A stretch of DNA of 48,728 nt, from contig JAIRVF010000089.1 in NCBI GenBank assembly GCA_031254035.1, forward strand, positions 1-48,728, given 5' to 3'. Both the position numbers and the translations under genes were made by a program. The stretch comes from Paenibacillus sp. Lineage in GTDB: Bacteria > Bacillota > Bacilli > Paenibacillales > Paenibacillaceae. Under the pieces are notes generated by a model. It did not search any database. It saw only the letters and a list, made by a program, of their open reading frames with translations, and was not told the DNA's origin. Positions 17,040 to 25,655 of the stretch are shown here, in pieces. Within the stretch, counting starts at the first letter, position 1. Every line of letters begins with the position of its first letter.

Positions 17040-17167
17040 AGCGAAAAAGGTTACAAATAACGGACACTTGCCTCCGTTCAGCAAAACTGACATGCTTCAT
17101 GACGTTGTGTAGAACGACAAAATCCGCTACCATGGAATACGTCAACTGTTAAGAAAGAGGCGGTTTC

Positions 17168-18148
17168 ATGGGCTTTCGTGTCATTAAAACAGCTATTGCA
17201 ACGCTGATGGCAATTCTGATCGCGGATGCGTGTGGCGTGACGGGACCACTATCGGCGGGCCTTCTTGCCGTGCTTGGCGTGGATGTAACCCGCAAAAGGA
17301 GCATCAGAACGATATCGGCCCGTTTTTTTGCATCACTTCTGGGCCTTGCTTTCGCTTGCGTATTGTTCGAGATTTTGGGCTTTCATTATTGGGTGCTGGC
17401 AATTTATATTCTGGTCACATTTCCTGCCATTGCCCGCGCCAACTTTAAGGAAGGCATCGTAACTAGCTCTGTCGTGGTTTTCCGTGTATACGGCAATGGA
17501 ATCATCAGCCTGGATACGCTCCTGACCCAGATCGAACTGCTTGTGATCGGCTTAGGTTCGGCACTTATCGTCAATCTAGCGTATATGCCGCAGGCAGCCG
17601 ATCAGATGATTACAATCCGTAAACGAGTGGATAAAGAGTTCTCTATTATTTTCATGCGGATTGCGCAAACGCTCCGCGACCCGGAATACGTGTGGGACGG
17701 GAAGGAAATTATTGAAGCTGGAAAGGAAATCCGTGTCGGAAAAGAGGCGGCGCACCGGGCAATGGAGAATCAGATGCTACATCCAGACGAGGTCTGGAGC
17801 ATCTATTTCTATATGCGAAAAGAGCAGCTGGAATCCATTCAGAACATGGTGCAGCTTATTTCGCATGTATATCAAAAATTGCCGCAGGCCGATGATGTTG
17901 CAGAGTTATTCGAGCAACTGAGCCAAGACGTAACGGAGGAAATATATACCGGGCGGACGGAGTTTCTTCTAGGACGACTGGAGCTGGAATTCAAGACGAT
18001 GGAGCTGCCTACTACGCGAGAGGAATTCGAGATTCGCTCCGCGATTTTGCAGCTGATCCGCGAACTGTCTTTATATCTGAAATTGGCCAAAAAAAATAAA
18101 GCGCCTACCTCGGTGGAAGCCCGCAAAGCGGTTATTGCATCGAAGTAG
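17168..18148 (+). CDS. yqjA: Aromatic acid exporter family (ArAE_1) protein, YqjA-like
   Basis: The 326-residue membrane protein has an N-terminal hydrophobic half with about four to five helices (residues 5-140, including FRVIKTAIATLMAILIADA and GPLSAGLLAVLGVDVTRKRS) and a soluble helical C-terminal half (ArAE_1_C), as in Bacillus YqjA. An export role is assumed from distant ArAE relatives such as AaeB; no substrate is shown. A GAGGCGG sequence lies before the ATG. It stands alone and ends at a strong terminator. Confidence 0.8.
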   Translation: MGFRVIKTAIATLMAILIADACGVTGPLSAGLLAVLGVDVTRKRSIRTISARFFASLLGLAFACVLFEILGFHYWVLAIYILVTFPAIARANFKEGIVTSSVVVFRVYGNGIISLDTLLTQIELLVIGLGSALIVNLAYMPQAADQMITIRKRVDKEFSIIFMRIAQTLRDPEYVWDGKEIIEAGKEIRVGKEAAHRAMENQMLHPDEVWSIYFYMRKEQLESIQNMVQLISHVYQKLPQADDVAELFEQLSQDVTEEIYTGRTEFLLGRLELEFKTMELPTTREEFEIRSAILQLIRELSLYLKLAKKNKAPTSVEARKAVIASK

Positions 18149-18199
18149 GCAAATATAATTGGCGAAGTAGGTATATATAATTGGCTGTATGGCCAACCA

Positions 18200-18247
18200 C
18201 CCCTGCCGCAGTTTTCCTAATTGGAACTGTTTAACGGCAGGGGTTTT
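18200..18247 (+). terminator. Terminator after the YqjA-like gene
   Basis: CCCCTGCCG (18200-18208) pairs perfectly with CGGCAGGGG (18235-18243), with inner CAGTT/AACTG pairing, then TTTT. Confidence 0.8.
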
Positions 18248-18311
18248 GACTATGAAAGGAGCACTCACTCCACTTGATCAGGAGGGAAATCGCCTCCTTC
18301 ACTCAGAACCT

Positions 18312-18410
18312 TTACTTCCGCAGTCGAAACCCGGTATTGCCAATAGTACAACAGCCTCCCAAAATGAACAGGCAGGTTAGAATCAGGTAAACCAGAGAGT
18401 TTTTCAGCAT
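18312..18410 (-). CDS. Small single-helix membrane protein, 32 residues
   Basis: A 32-codon minus-strand ORF encodes a basic start (MLKNS), a hydrophobic helix VYLILTCLFILGGCCTIG and a basic tail GFRLRK. AGGAG (CTCCT at 18417-18421 on the plus strand) is exactly 6 bases before the ATG, which supports translation. The Cys-Cys pair after GG could be a lipobox-like feature or chance. No family is recognised. It lies in the 470-bp gap between the YqjA-like gene and cotE and is divergent from cotE, so a sporulation role is possible but unproven. Confidence 0.5.
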   Translation of the reverse strand: MLKNSLVYLILTCLFILGGCCTIGNTGFRLRK

Positions 18411-18564
18411 ATAATACTCCTAAGTAGAGAGAGCGAAGCTCTGATATTATTAATTACTAAACGTCATTTTTTCTAGGTTTGTTGCGGTTTTGCGGGGGCT
18501 GCTCGTATATTCTTTTGGAAGGAAAGAATAATATTTCATTCATTTATGCTCGTTTTATCAACAA

Positions 18565-18586
18565 ATGCCTATGTCCTGCATACACT
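18565..18586 (+). promoter_or_regulatory. Sigma-E-type promoter of cotE
   Basis: CATACACT (18579-18586) matches the sigma-E -10 consensus CATACAMT exactly. A weak -35 (around ATCAACAA) lies about 13 bases upstream. It is 33 bp before the cotE start codon, fitting mother-cell expression known for cotE in Bacillus. Confidence 0.6.
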
Positions 18587-18618
18587 TAAGTGAATGATTG
18601 TATGGAGGAGGTTCAAAG

Positions 18619-19176
18619 ATGTCATTAAGCGATAAACATCAATGTAGAGAGATCATGACGAAAGCGATCTGCGGCAAAGGTCGTAAGTTCTCTACCGTAA
18701 CACATACCGTGACTCCGCCTCATAATCCGACCAGTATTTTAGGGGCATGGATTATAAACCATCAGTATGAAGCGGTTGCCGCAGGCGACGGAGTTGAAGT
18801 TATTGGTACTTACGATTTCAACCTCTTGTATTCCTATGACAAAAACTCTCAAACAGACGTCGCAAAAGAAACGGTATCTTATGTAGATTTGGTTCCGCTC
18901 TCCTTTCTGGATCCGAAACACCGGGCTTCAACCGTGGAGGTTTCAGCGGAGGCTACGCAGGAACCAAGCTGTGTTGAAGCCAGTGTTTCGTCTGGGGGAG
19001 GCAATGTCATCATCCGCGTAGAACGTGAGTTTATCGCAGAGTTGGTAGCCGAAACCAAAGTTCGTGTTCTGGTGTGCGGAAGAGGCCACGGGGACTTTGA
19101 AGACAAAGATTTCGATTTCGTCGATGAAGGGAATTTCGAAGATCTAGATCCCGATTTGCTGGATGATGACTTGTAA
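18619..19176 (+). CDS. cotE: Outer spore coat morphogenetic protein CotE
   Basis: The 185-residue protein directs outer-coat assembly around the forespore in Bacillus. The conserved N-terminal part is present (REIMTKAICGKGRKFS, then HNPTSILGAWIINHQYEA), a central beta-rich domain follows, and the tail from about residue 155 is very acidic (DLDPDLLDDDL), as usual for CotE. ATG 18619 has AGGAGG 8 bases upstream; the TTG-started extension from 18598 is not needed. A sigma-E-type -10 lies 33 bp upstream and a perfect terminator follows, so it is monocistronic. Its location just before mutS-mutL matches B. subtilis. Confidence 0.92.
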   Translation: MSLSDKHQCREIMTKAICGKGRKFSTVTHTVTPPHNPTSILGAWIINHQYEAVAAGDGVEVIGTYDFNLLYSYDKNSQTDVAKETVSYVDLVPLSFLDPKHRASTVEVSAEATQEPSCVEASVSSGGGNVIIRVEREFIAELVAETKVRVLVCGRGHGDFEDKDFDFVDEGNFEDLDPDLLDDDL

Positions 19177-19233
19177 AAAAGCGGTAATGGAAAAGAGGTA
19201 TGATGTAATATATGACGCGAGGGCGGCGGCGAA

Positions 19234-19256
19234 GAGGGCGGATGCCCTCCTTTTTT
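19234..19256 (+). terminator. Terminator of cotE
   Basis: GAGGGC-GGAT-GCCCTC followed by CTTTTTT. Confidence 0.8.
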
Positions 19257-19402
19257 ATGTTTTTTTATAAAAAAATTTCATTTATAGGTTTCAGCCTTAC
19301 TTGAACAATTTATTTATCACGGCCCGTGCGAAAACAGTCTGTTCTTTCGCGAGAGTCTGCCGAAGAGGGGTTGCTTAGAAAAAAAGAATGGAGGGAATGT
19401 GG

Positions 19403-20659
19403 ATGGACAGTCGGGATGAAGCGGAGCGGTTTGGCAGCTGGCCTGTTTCTTACAGGCATTTGCGCCTGATCCGTTCCGGGGTAACCTCGCTGCTTGTCGA
19501 GAGCGGCAAGCGGGAGAAAGAGGGGGTATATCGCAGCCGCTACGCGGTTCAAGTGTCCGGACTGCGCGCCATTGAAGTCGCCAAAGTAGAGGGGGTCAAC
19601 CAGAAGTTCCGCTCCCCGGTAGCCTTGAATTCGGAACAAACTTCCATTTCCCCTTCCTTGATTCGCCAGCTTGAAAAAATGGCCGTCAGGGCTCTCTATG
19701 CTTTAGGCCTTAGTTCTGGAGAGGTATTGCTCGTCTCATGCGGAGGAGACCGGAAATATGCGGTTGAACAGATGACGCCGTCAGCTTATTTTACTGGTGG
19801 AAGAATGAGAAAACTGTATATGCTGGCGGAACGCGAGCAGCAGCGGCGGCTAGATGCTGAATTGGGAAACGGTCTTCCACTTATGCTGGGTATGGATCCG
19901 GAGTTTCTAATCGTCGATCCTGGCAGCAGTGAAGTGATTCCTGCCTCTCGTTTTCTGGACAGGGAGGGGGAAGTAGGTTGTGACGCCGTGCACGGAGAGG
20001 ACGGGGCAGCGGTTTCATACCCGATCGCGGAGCTGCGGCCGCGGCCGAGCGCGAATCCCCGCGGCCTGCTTGTCGGTCTAATGCGCACGCTTCGCATGGC
20101 AGGGGAGATGATCAGCGACCGATCGCTGGTGTGGCTCGCAGGCGGGATGCCAAAGGAGGGACTGCCGCTTGGAGGACATCTGCATTTCAGCGGCGTTGAA
20201 CTCACTGCAGAATTACTACGGGCGCTGGATAACTATCTTACGCTTCCTGTCTCCTTACTAGAGGCACCCAGTAGCCAGCTGCGCCGCCCGAAATACGGCT
20301 ATTTAGGTGATTTCCGGAGACAACCTCATGGAGGATTCGAATACAGAACGCTGCCCAGCTTTCTAGTGTCGCCTCTGTTGTCCAAAGGAATTGTATACCT
20401 ATCTTACCTGATCGTAATGAATTACCGCACGCTTAAGCGTCGCCCCCTGGATAACGAAGAAAGGATACACCAGGCGTATTATAAAGGGCAAAGGGAAATC
20501 ATGCGTGAATATATCGAGCCGCTGATCTCGGATCTTCAGTCGCTGGAGCAGTATCGGGATGCAGAAAGGTATATCGAGCCGCTCCTCCGTCAAATCCGGC
20601 AGGGGGCAACTTGGAATGAATGTCGGGATATCCGGTCGCTCTGGAATATACCCTTTTAG
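19403..20659 (+). CDS. Putative amidoligase domain protein (COOH-NH2 ligase type 2 family)
   Basis: The 418-residue protein carries the glutamine-synthetase/GCS-like fold motifs of the phage phiEco32-type COOH-NH2 ligase family: MLGMDPEFLIVD near residue 168, GCDAVHGEDG, AELRPRPS, GGHLHFSG near residue 260, and RRPKYGYLGDFR...GGFEYRTLPS near residue 310. The acidic and His/Arg residues in these motifs would bind metal-ATP and form amide bonds between a carboxylate and an amine. The N-terminal 130 residues look like a separate domain. ATG 19403 is chosen for GGAGGG 8 bases upstream. It sits between cotE and mutS, suggesting a possible spore-envelope substrate. Its TAG is at the border of repeat copy B. 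Confidence 0.7.
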   Translation: MDSRDEAERFGSWPVSYRHLRLIRSGVTSLLVESGKREKEGVYRSRYAVQVSGLRAIEVAKVEGVNQKFRSPVALNSEQTSISPSLIRQLEKMAVRALYALGLSSGEVLLVSCGGDRKYAVEQMTPSAYFTGGRMRKLYMLAEREQQRRLDAELGNGLPLMLGMDPEFLIVDPGSSEVIPASRFLDREGEVGCDAVHGEDGAAVSYPIAELRPRPSANPRGLLVGLMRTLRMAGEMISDRSLVWLAGGMPKEGLPLGGHLHFSGVELTAELLRALDNYLTLPVSLLEAPSSQLRRPKYGYLGDFRRQPHGGFEYRTLPSFLVSPLLSKGIVYLSYLIVMNYRTLKRRPLDNEERIHQAYYKGQREIMREYIEPLISDLQSLEQYRDAERYIEPLLRQIRQGATWNECRDIRSLWNIPF

Positions 20660-20689
20660 AGGTTGTTCAAAAAGTCCGCTTTTGATCAC
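20659..20689. repeat. Dispersed repeat copy B (left end only)
   Basis: GAGGTTGTTCAAAAAGTCC and the next 12 bases match copy A (2326-2356) except for two positions. The element begins in the last base of the amidoligase stop codon (TAG 20657-20659). The rest of the element is missing. Confidence 0.65.
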
Positions 20690-20728
20690 ACACTTTTAGC
20701 CATAATGATGCTATCCTTGGATTTCTGC

Positions 20729-20734
20729 TATAAT
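20729..20734 (+). promoter_or_regulatory. Probable -10 box of the mutS promoter
   Basis: A perfect TATAAT lies 36 bp before the mutS ATG; the -35 candidate 17 bases upstream (TGATGC) is weak. It lies directly after repeat copy B. Confidence 0.35.
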
Positions 20735-20770
20735 AGGGCATGAGTAAAGTTCAAGGTTTGGAGGTAAGTC

Positions 20771-23500
20771 ATGGCAAAATATACGCCAATGATTGAACAA
20801 TATTTGGCAGTCAAGGAACAAGCACAGGATGCTTTCCTTTTTTTTCGCTTAGGCGATTTTTATGAAATGTTTTTTGAAGATGCGGTAAAAGCTGCAAAGG
20901 AACTTGAAATTACCTTGACCGGCCGTGAAGGTGGGGGGGATGAGCGCATTCCGATGTGCGGAGTGCCGTATCATTCGGCGGAAGGCTACATCCAGCGTCT
21001 GATCGAAAAGGGCTTTAAGGTTGCGATCTGCGAGCAGATGGAGGACCCGACTGTCACCAAAGGGATGGTGCGCCGTGAAATTGTTAGGGTAGTAACTCCA
21101 GGAACCATTATGGAAGGAAAAACCATTGCGGATAAATCCAACAATTATTTGGTGTGCGTAACTGAAAGCGACCGGATGATGGCGCTTGCTGCATGTGATA
21201 TATCGACAGGTGAGCTCTATGTCACCTCGGTTCCTTCCTCTGTGGAATGGCTCCGTGATGAAATCGGCATTTACGAGCCGGCCGAAATGATAGGCGATGG
21301 TGGTATGTTGGAACTTATTCAGGAGGAGCAGGTCCAATGGAGCCGGCCGATTGTATATACCCCTTGGGAGAAAAAAGACGAGAATTTGGTGCGGAGCCAA
21401 TTTGGCGAAGCGGCTTGGGTCAGACTGGATCCGGAACGCCAGCACTGCGTATCTGTGCTCATTTCCTATCTGAATGAGACGCAGCGCCGTTCTTTGGGGC
21501 AGCTAACGCAGTTCTCGCCTTATGAACCGGGGCACTATATGATTCTGGACCCGTTCACTCGCCGGAACCTGGAGCTTGTGGAAACGGTTCGCGACCGCTC
21601 CAAGAAAGGTTCTCTGCTCTGGTTGCTGGATCGTTCCCAGACATCGATGGGGGCCCGCCTTTTACGGAGATGGATTGACAAGCCACTTTTGCACCGTAAA
21701 CCGATTGAAGAGCGTTTGGAAGCCGTGGATCATCTCTATAATCAATTTATTTTGCGTGAGGATTTGAAGGCTTCACTCAATGAAATCTATGACTTGGAAC
21801 GGCTTGTGGCCCGGGTCGCATTCGGCAATGCCAATGGGCGCGACCTGAACGCACTTAAGGTGTCACTGCAGCAGATTCCCGCTCTTAAAGAGCTTTGCGT
21901 CACTTCACCATCATCCACCTTGCGGCGCATCGCCGGAGAGATGGATGAGTGCCGGGATCTGAGCGAAGCAATAGATAGGGCCATTGTGGAGGATCCTCCG
22001 GTGTCCGTAAAGGATGGGGGACTCATCAAACAGGGGTGCGATGCACATCTGGACGAATTAAGGGAAGCAAGCGTGAACGGCAAACGGTGGATTGCGGAGC
22101 TTGAGGCCAAGGAACGTGAGGTTACGGGCATCCGCTCCCTGAAGATCGGTTTCAATAAGGTGTTCGGTTACTATATCGAGGTGACCAAAGCGAATGTTGG
22201 ATCCTTGCCTGAAGGCAGATACGAACGAAAGCAAACGTTGACCAATGCGGAACGTTACGTGACGCCCGAGCTGAAGGAGAAGGAAGGTCTGATCCTCGAA
22301 GCTCAAGAGAAAATGGTTGACCTCGAATATAACCTGTTCACAGAGATACGCGAACAGATTGCCGCCGAGATTCCAAGATTGAAACTGCTGGCTGAGAAGG
22401 TGGCGGAGTTGGATGTGTATCAGTCACTGGCTGCCGTCAGCGCCGAGCAAGGGTTTGTGAAGCCTATTCTGACGGATGGCTATGATCTAGTCGTGGAAGC
22501 GGGACGGCATCCCGTGGTAGAGGCGGTCATGAAGGACTCCGCCTTCATTTCCAACAGGGCGCGATTGACTCGAGAGGAAGCGGGGATTCTGCTGATTACG
22601 GGTCCGAATATGGCGGGGAAAAGCACCTATATGCGCCAGGTTGCATTGATTTCCATCATGGCGCAAATTGGATGTTTTGTGCCTGCAGCCGAAGCTGAAG
22701 TACCGATGATCGACCGGATCTTCACGCGGATTGGCGCGGCAGATGACCTTATCGGCGGGCAGAGTACGTTTATGGTGGAGATGGCCGACATTCAGGTCAT
22801 GACGGAGAAAGCAACGCCGCGCAGCTTAATTATTATCGACGAACTGGGGCGGGGAACTTCCACCAGCGAAGGTATGGCGATTGCTCAGGCGGTCATCGAA
22901 TACGTGCATGACACCATCGGCTGTAAGTCGCTTGTATCCACGCATTTTCACGAGCTGGCCCATCTCGAAGAAAGTTTGAAGGGGCTCCGGAACTATTCGA
23001 TGGCAGTGCAGGAAAGCGGAGAGAATGTCCACTTTCTGCGCAAGCTGGTACCGGGTCCTGCAGGCAGCAGTTATGGTATCTATTGCGCGCGTTTGGCAGG
23101 TCTTCCTTCATCGATTATCGGACGGGCGTACTCTCTGCTCCAAGGGCTGGAGCATGGCACCTCGCAAGCGGCGGCAGGCATCGAGGCTGTCGATAGACAT
23201 GAAGTTTTGTCTAGTGGAAGCGGAATGGTGAAGCCTGCGGAAGCTGTAGAACTGGTAGAAACTGTAGAACCTGTAGAAACGGTAGAACCTGTAGAACTGC
23301 CAAAGGAAGTCGTCCAGCTGTCCATTTTCGGCGACGAGGAGGTCAAACCGGCGGCCGCAGCCGCGGCACCCGCCAGTAAGCCTGACCCATCGCTCACTCA
23401 TATCGTGGACACGATTAAGAGCGCTGACGTCATGAATATGACGCCGCTTCAGGCGATGCAGCTGCTTAATGATCTAAAGATGAAAGCCAAGGATTTGTAG
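20771..23500 (+). CDS. mutS: DNA mismatch repair protein MutS
   Basis: The 909-residue protein recognises mispairs and recruits MutL. The N-terminal mismatch-binding domain has LFFRLGDFYEMFFEDA (Phe-X-Glu wedge FYE). Lever and clamp domains follow, then the ATPase with Walker A GPNMAGKST (residues 611-619), IGAADDLIGGQSTFMVEM and DELGRGTST. Near the C-terminus VVQLSIFGDEE carries the beta-clamp binding motif QLSIF. It is longer than usual because of a Val-Glu-Pro/Thr repeat at about residues 824-843 just before this motif and an Ala-rich stretch after it. GGAGGT precedes the ATG. It is followed after 46 bp by mutL in an operon. Confidence 0.97.
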   Translation: MAKYTPMIEQYLAVKEQAQDAFLFFRLGDFYEMFFEDAVKAAKELEITLTGREGGGDERIPMCGVPYHSAEGYIQRLIEKGFKVAICEQMEDPTVTKGMVRREIVRVVTPGTIMEGKTIADKSNNYLVCVTESDRMMALAACDISTGELYVTSVPSSVEWLRDEIGIYEPAEMIGDGGMLELIQEEQVQWSRPIVYTPWEKKDENLVRSQFGEAAWVRLDPERQHCVSVLISYLNETQRRSLGQLTQFSPYEPGHYMILDPFTRRNLELVETVRDRSKKGSLLWLLDRSQTSMGARLLRRWIDKPLLHRKPIEERLEAVDHLYNQFILREDLKASLNEIYDLERLVARVAFGNANGRDLNALKVSLQQIPALKELCVTSPSSTLRRIAGEMDECRDLSEAIDRAIVEDPPVSVKDGGLIKQGCDAHLDELREASVNGKRWIAELEAKEREVTGIRSLKIGFNKVFGYYIEVTKANVGSLPEGRYERKQTLTNAERYVTPELKEKEGLILEAQEKMVDLEYNLFTEIREQIAAEIPRLKLLAEKVAELDVYQSLAAVSAEQGFVKPILTDGYDLVVEAGRHPVVEAVMKDSAFISNRARLTREEAGILLITGPNMAGKSTYMRQVALISIMAQIGCFVPAAEAEVPMIDRIFTRIGAADDLIGGQSTFMVEMADIQVMTEKATPRSLIIIDELGRGTSTSEGMAIAQAVIEYVHDTIGCKSLVSTHFHELAHLEESLKGLRNYSMAVQESGENVHFLRKLVPGPAGSSYGIYCARLAGLPSSIIGRAYSLLQGLEHGTSQAAAGIEAVDRHEVLSSGSGMVKPAEAVELVETVEPVETVEPVELPKEVVQLSIFGDEEVKPAAAAAAPASKPDPSLTHIVDTIKSADVMNMTPLQAMQLLNDLKMKAKDL
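23240..23299 (+). repeat. Tandem repeat inside mutS
   Basis: Nine-base units of the form GTAGAANNN occur about six times, including two 18-base copies (GTAGAAACTGTAGAACCT) that differ at one position. They encode V-E-T-V-E-P repeats in the linker before the clamp-binding motif. Such tracts can change length by slippage. Confidence 0.8.
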
Positions 23501-23546
23501 CAGTCCGGCGTTTTGATATAAGGATATAATATAAGGGGTGATGGAT

Positions 23547-25556
23547 ATGGCAAGAATTCATGTATTGGACGAGCATATTGCCAACCAGATCGCTGCTGGC
23601 GAAGTGGTGGAACGTCCCGCCTCCGTGGTGAAGGAGCTTGTGGAGAACTCCATCGACGCCGGCGCAACCCGCATCGAGGTACATGTGGAGGAGGGCGGGC
23701 TTGAAAGCATCCGGGTGACCGATAATGGCTTGGGGATTGAGCCGGAAGATTGCACGACAGCTTTTTACCGCCACGCGACCAGCAAAATCGAAACAAGTCG
23801 GGATTTGTTCCACATCACCAGTTTGGGTTTCCGCGGCGAAGCGTTGCCCAGTATCGGGGCGGTTGCGAAACTGGAACTTACAACTTCCAGCCGGGATGAC
23901 GGCATGGGTCGACGGATCTGTATCGAAGGTGGCAAGCTGCTGGCCGAAGAGGATACACCAGCCCCGCGCGGGACGGATATCCAGGTGAGAGAGCTGTTTT
24001 TCAATACACCGGCTAGACTGAAATATATGAAGACGATTCAGACAGAGCTTGGCCACATTTCCGATTTTATGTACAGAATCGCTTTATCTCACCCAGAAAT
24101 CGCGATCACGCTGAGACATAACGAAAACCAGTTGGTCAAGACACTCGGGAACGGCGATCTGCTTCAGGTCATTGCGGCCGTCTACGGGACACAGGCTGCT
24201 AAAGTAATGCTGCCGATCCAGGCGGAAAACCTTGATTTTGAGCTTAGCGGTTATGTGAGCCTGCCGGAATGGACTAGATCGAATCGAAACGGCGTGTCAA
24301 CGATCATCAATGGAAGATACATTCGCAACTATGGATTAAACCAGGCGATCCAAAGGGCGTATCATACGCTGCTTCCTATTAACAAATATCCGCTTGCGGT
24401 TCTGGAAATCAAGATGCATCCGTCTCTGGTGGATGTGAACGTACACCCCGCTAAACTGGAAGTGCGGTTCAGCAAGGAACAGGAGCTTTATCCGTTCGTG
24501 GAGGAGAGTATTCACCGCGTCCTCCGTCAGGAGGTGCTAATTCCTCAGGCCGTAAAGCAAAATATCGGTGGAAAGAACAGCAGCTCCTTTATCCAGGAGC
24601 AGTTCCATTTCCCGAATCGGAGTGCATCGGCAACAGCTGATGATACGGGGAAAACGATGGCGATGGCCTCAGTAGAAGCGAACCCGTCCCCTGTAGGTCC
24701 AGGCAGCACGCCGGCCGTGGAACCCTCGGACCGGAGCGGGAGTTTTTTACGTGATGCCCAGTCTCAGCGTCAACCTGATGGCATAAGCAGTTATAAAGCG
24801 ACTGGAAATCCGTCTGAAGGGCCATGGCAGGCAGGCAGCGGCATGGTCAGGGAGAACCGTCCTGCACCTTATCAGGGAAGCGGTGTTCCCGCCCAGCGTG
24901 GAAGCCAGAGTTCGAACCCTGACCTGGCCAGGAGGCTACTGGCGTCATCCGCGGATGGCCATGCGGAGATTCCTCCGTTTCCCGAGTTGACTTTGATCGG
25001 GCAGCATCACGGTACTTACCTGATCGCGCAAAATGACCAAGGTTTGTATTTGATTGATCAGCATGCGGCGCATGAGCGTGTAAATTATGAATTTTACTAT
25101 GAAAAATTTGGACAACCTGCGGATGCATCTCAGGAACTGCTGTTGCCCATTACATTAGAGTTTACCCCGTCCGAAGCAGGTCAACTCAAAGATAAGCTGC
25201 ACTGGTTTGAGCAGGTCGGCGTATATTTGGAGCATTTCGGAGGCCAGACCTTCCGGGTGCGTTCACATCCATACTGGTTTCCCCAAGGGGAGGAAAAAGA
25301 GATTATTGATGAGATGGCCGAATGGGTGCTGAGTGAACGCATGATCGATTTGGCCAAACTTAGGGAAAAATCCTCCATTCTCTGCTCCTGTAAGGCCTCG
25401 ATTAAAGCGAACCAGAAGCTGACGGAGCAGGAGGCTAACACGCTGCTTGACCGCTTGGGCGCTTGCAGACAGCCTTATACCTGCCCGCATGGACGACCGA
25501 TCGTGGTGTCGTTTTCAACCTACGATTTGGAAAAACTGTTTAAGCGGGTCATGTAG
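23547..25556 (+). CDS. mutL: DNA mismatch repair endonuclease MutL
   Basis: The 669-residue protein links mismatch recognition to strand incision. The N-terminal GHKL ATPase has AAGEVVERPASVVKELVENS (with the catalytic Glu and ATP-lid Asn), DNGLGI and GFRGEALPSI. A disordered Pro/Ser/Gly-rich linker (about residues 340-480) leads to the C-terminal endonuclease domain with DQHAAHERVNYE, the metal-binding nuclease motif, and CKASIKANQKL, CRQPYTCPHGRP. ATG 23547 fits the canonical MARIHVLDEHIANQIAAGE start with AAGGGG 8 bases upstream; earlier GTG/ATG codons lie inside the ribosome binding region. Its stop codon lies inside the left arm of a long inverted repeat. Confidence 0.97.
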   Translation: MARIHVLDEHIANQIAAGEVVERPASVVKELVENSIDAGATRIEVHVEEGGLESIRVTDNGLGIEPEDCTTAFYRHATSKIETSRDLFHITSLGFRGEALPSIGAVAKLELTTSSRDDGMGRRICIEGGKLLAEEDTPAPRGTDIQVRELFFNTPARLKYMKTIQTELGHISDFMYRIALSHPEIAITLRHNENQLVKTLGNGDLLQVIAAVYGTQAAKVMLPIQAENLDFELSGYVSLPEWTRSNRNGVSTIINGRYIRNYGLNQAIQRAYHTLLPINKYPLAVLEIKMHPSLVDVNVHPAKLEVRFSKEQELYPFVEESIHRVLRQEVLIPQAVKQNIGGKNSSSFIQEQFHFPNRSASATADDTGKTMAMASVEANPSPVGPGSTPAVEPSDRSGSFLRDAQSQRQPDGISSYKATGNPSEGPWQAGSGMVRENRPAPYQGSGVPAQRGSQSSNPDLARRLLASSADGHAEIPPFPELTLIGQHHGTYLIAQNDQGLYLIDQHAAHERVNYEFYYEKFGQPADASQELLLPITLEFTPSEAGQLKDKLHWFEQVGVYLEHFGGQTFRVRSHPYWFPQGEEKEIIDEMAEWVLSERMIDLAKLREKSSILCSCKASIKANQKLTEQEANTLLDRLGACRQPYTCPHGRPIVVSFSTYDLEKLFKRVM

Positions 25557-25606
25557 GCACGATCGGAAAAACAGTGATCTATAATTTTTTTGATCGCGCC
25601 TACATG
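25550..25606. repeat. Long inverted repeat at the mutL stop codon
   Basis: CATGTAGGCACGATC (25550-25564) pairs with GATCGCGCCTACATG (25592-25606) with one mismatch, around a 27-base loop holding seven T. The left arm contains the last codon and TAG of mutL. Without a T-run after the right arm it is not a classical terminator. It may stabilise the mutL mRNA end or reduce read-through into the methyltransferase gene. Confidence 0.7.
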
Positions 25607-25655
25607 AAAACTTCTGAGAATACAAGGCATATTATATACATGATTGGAGATTGAC

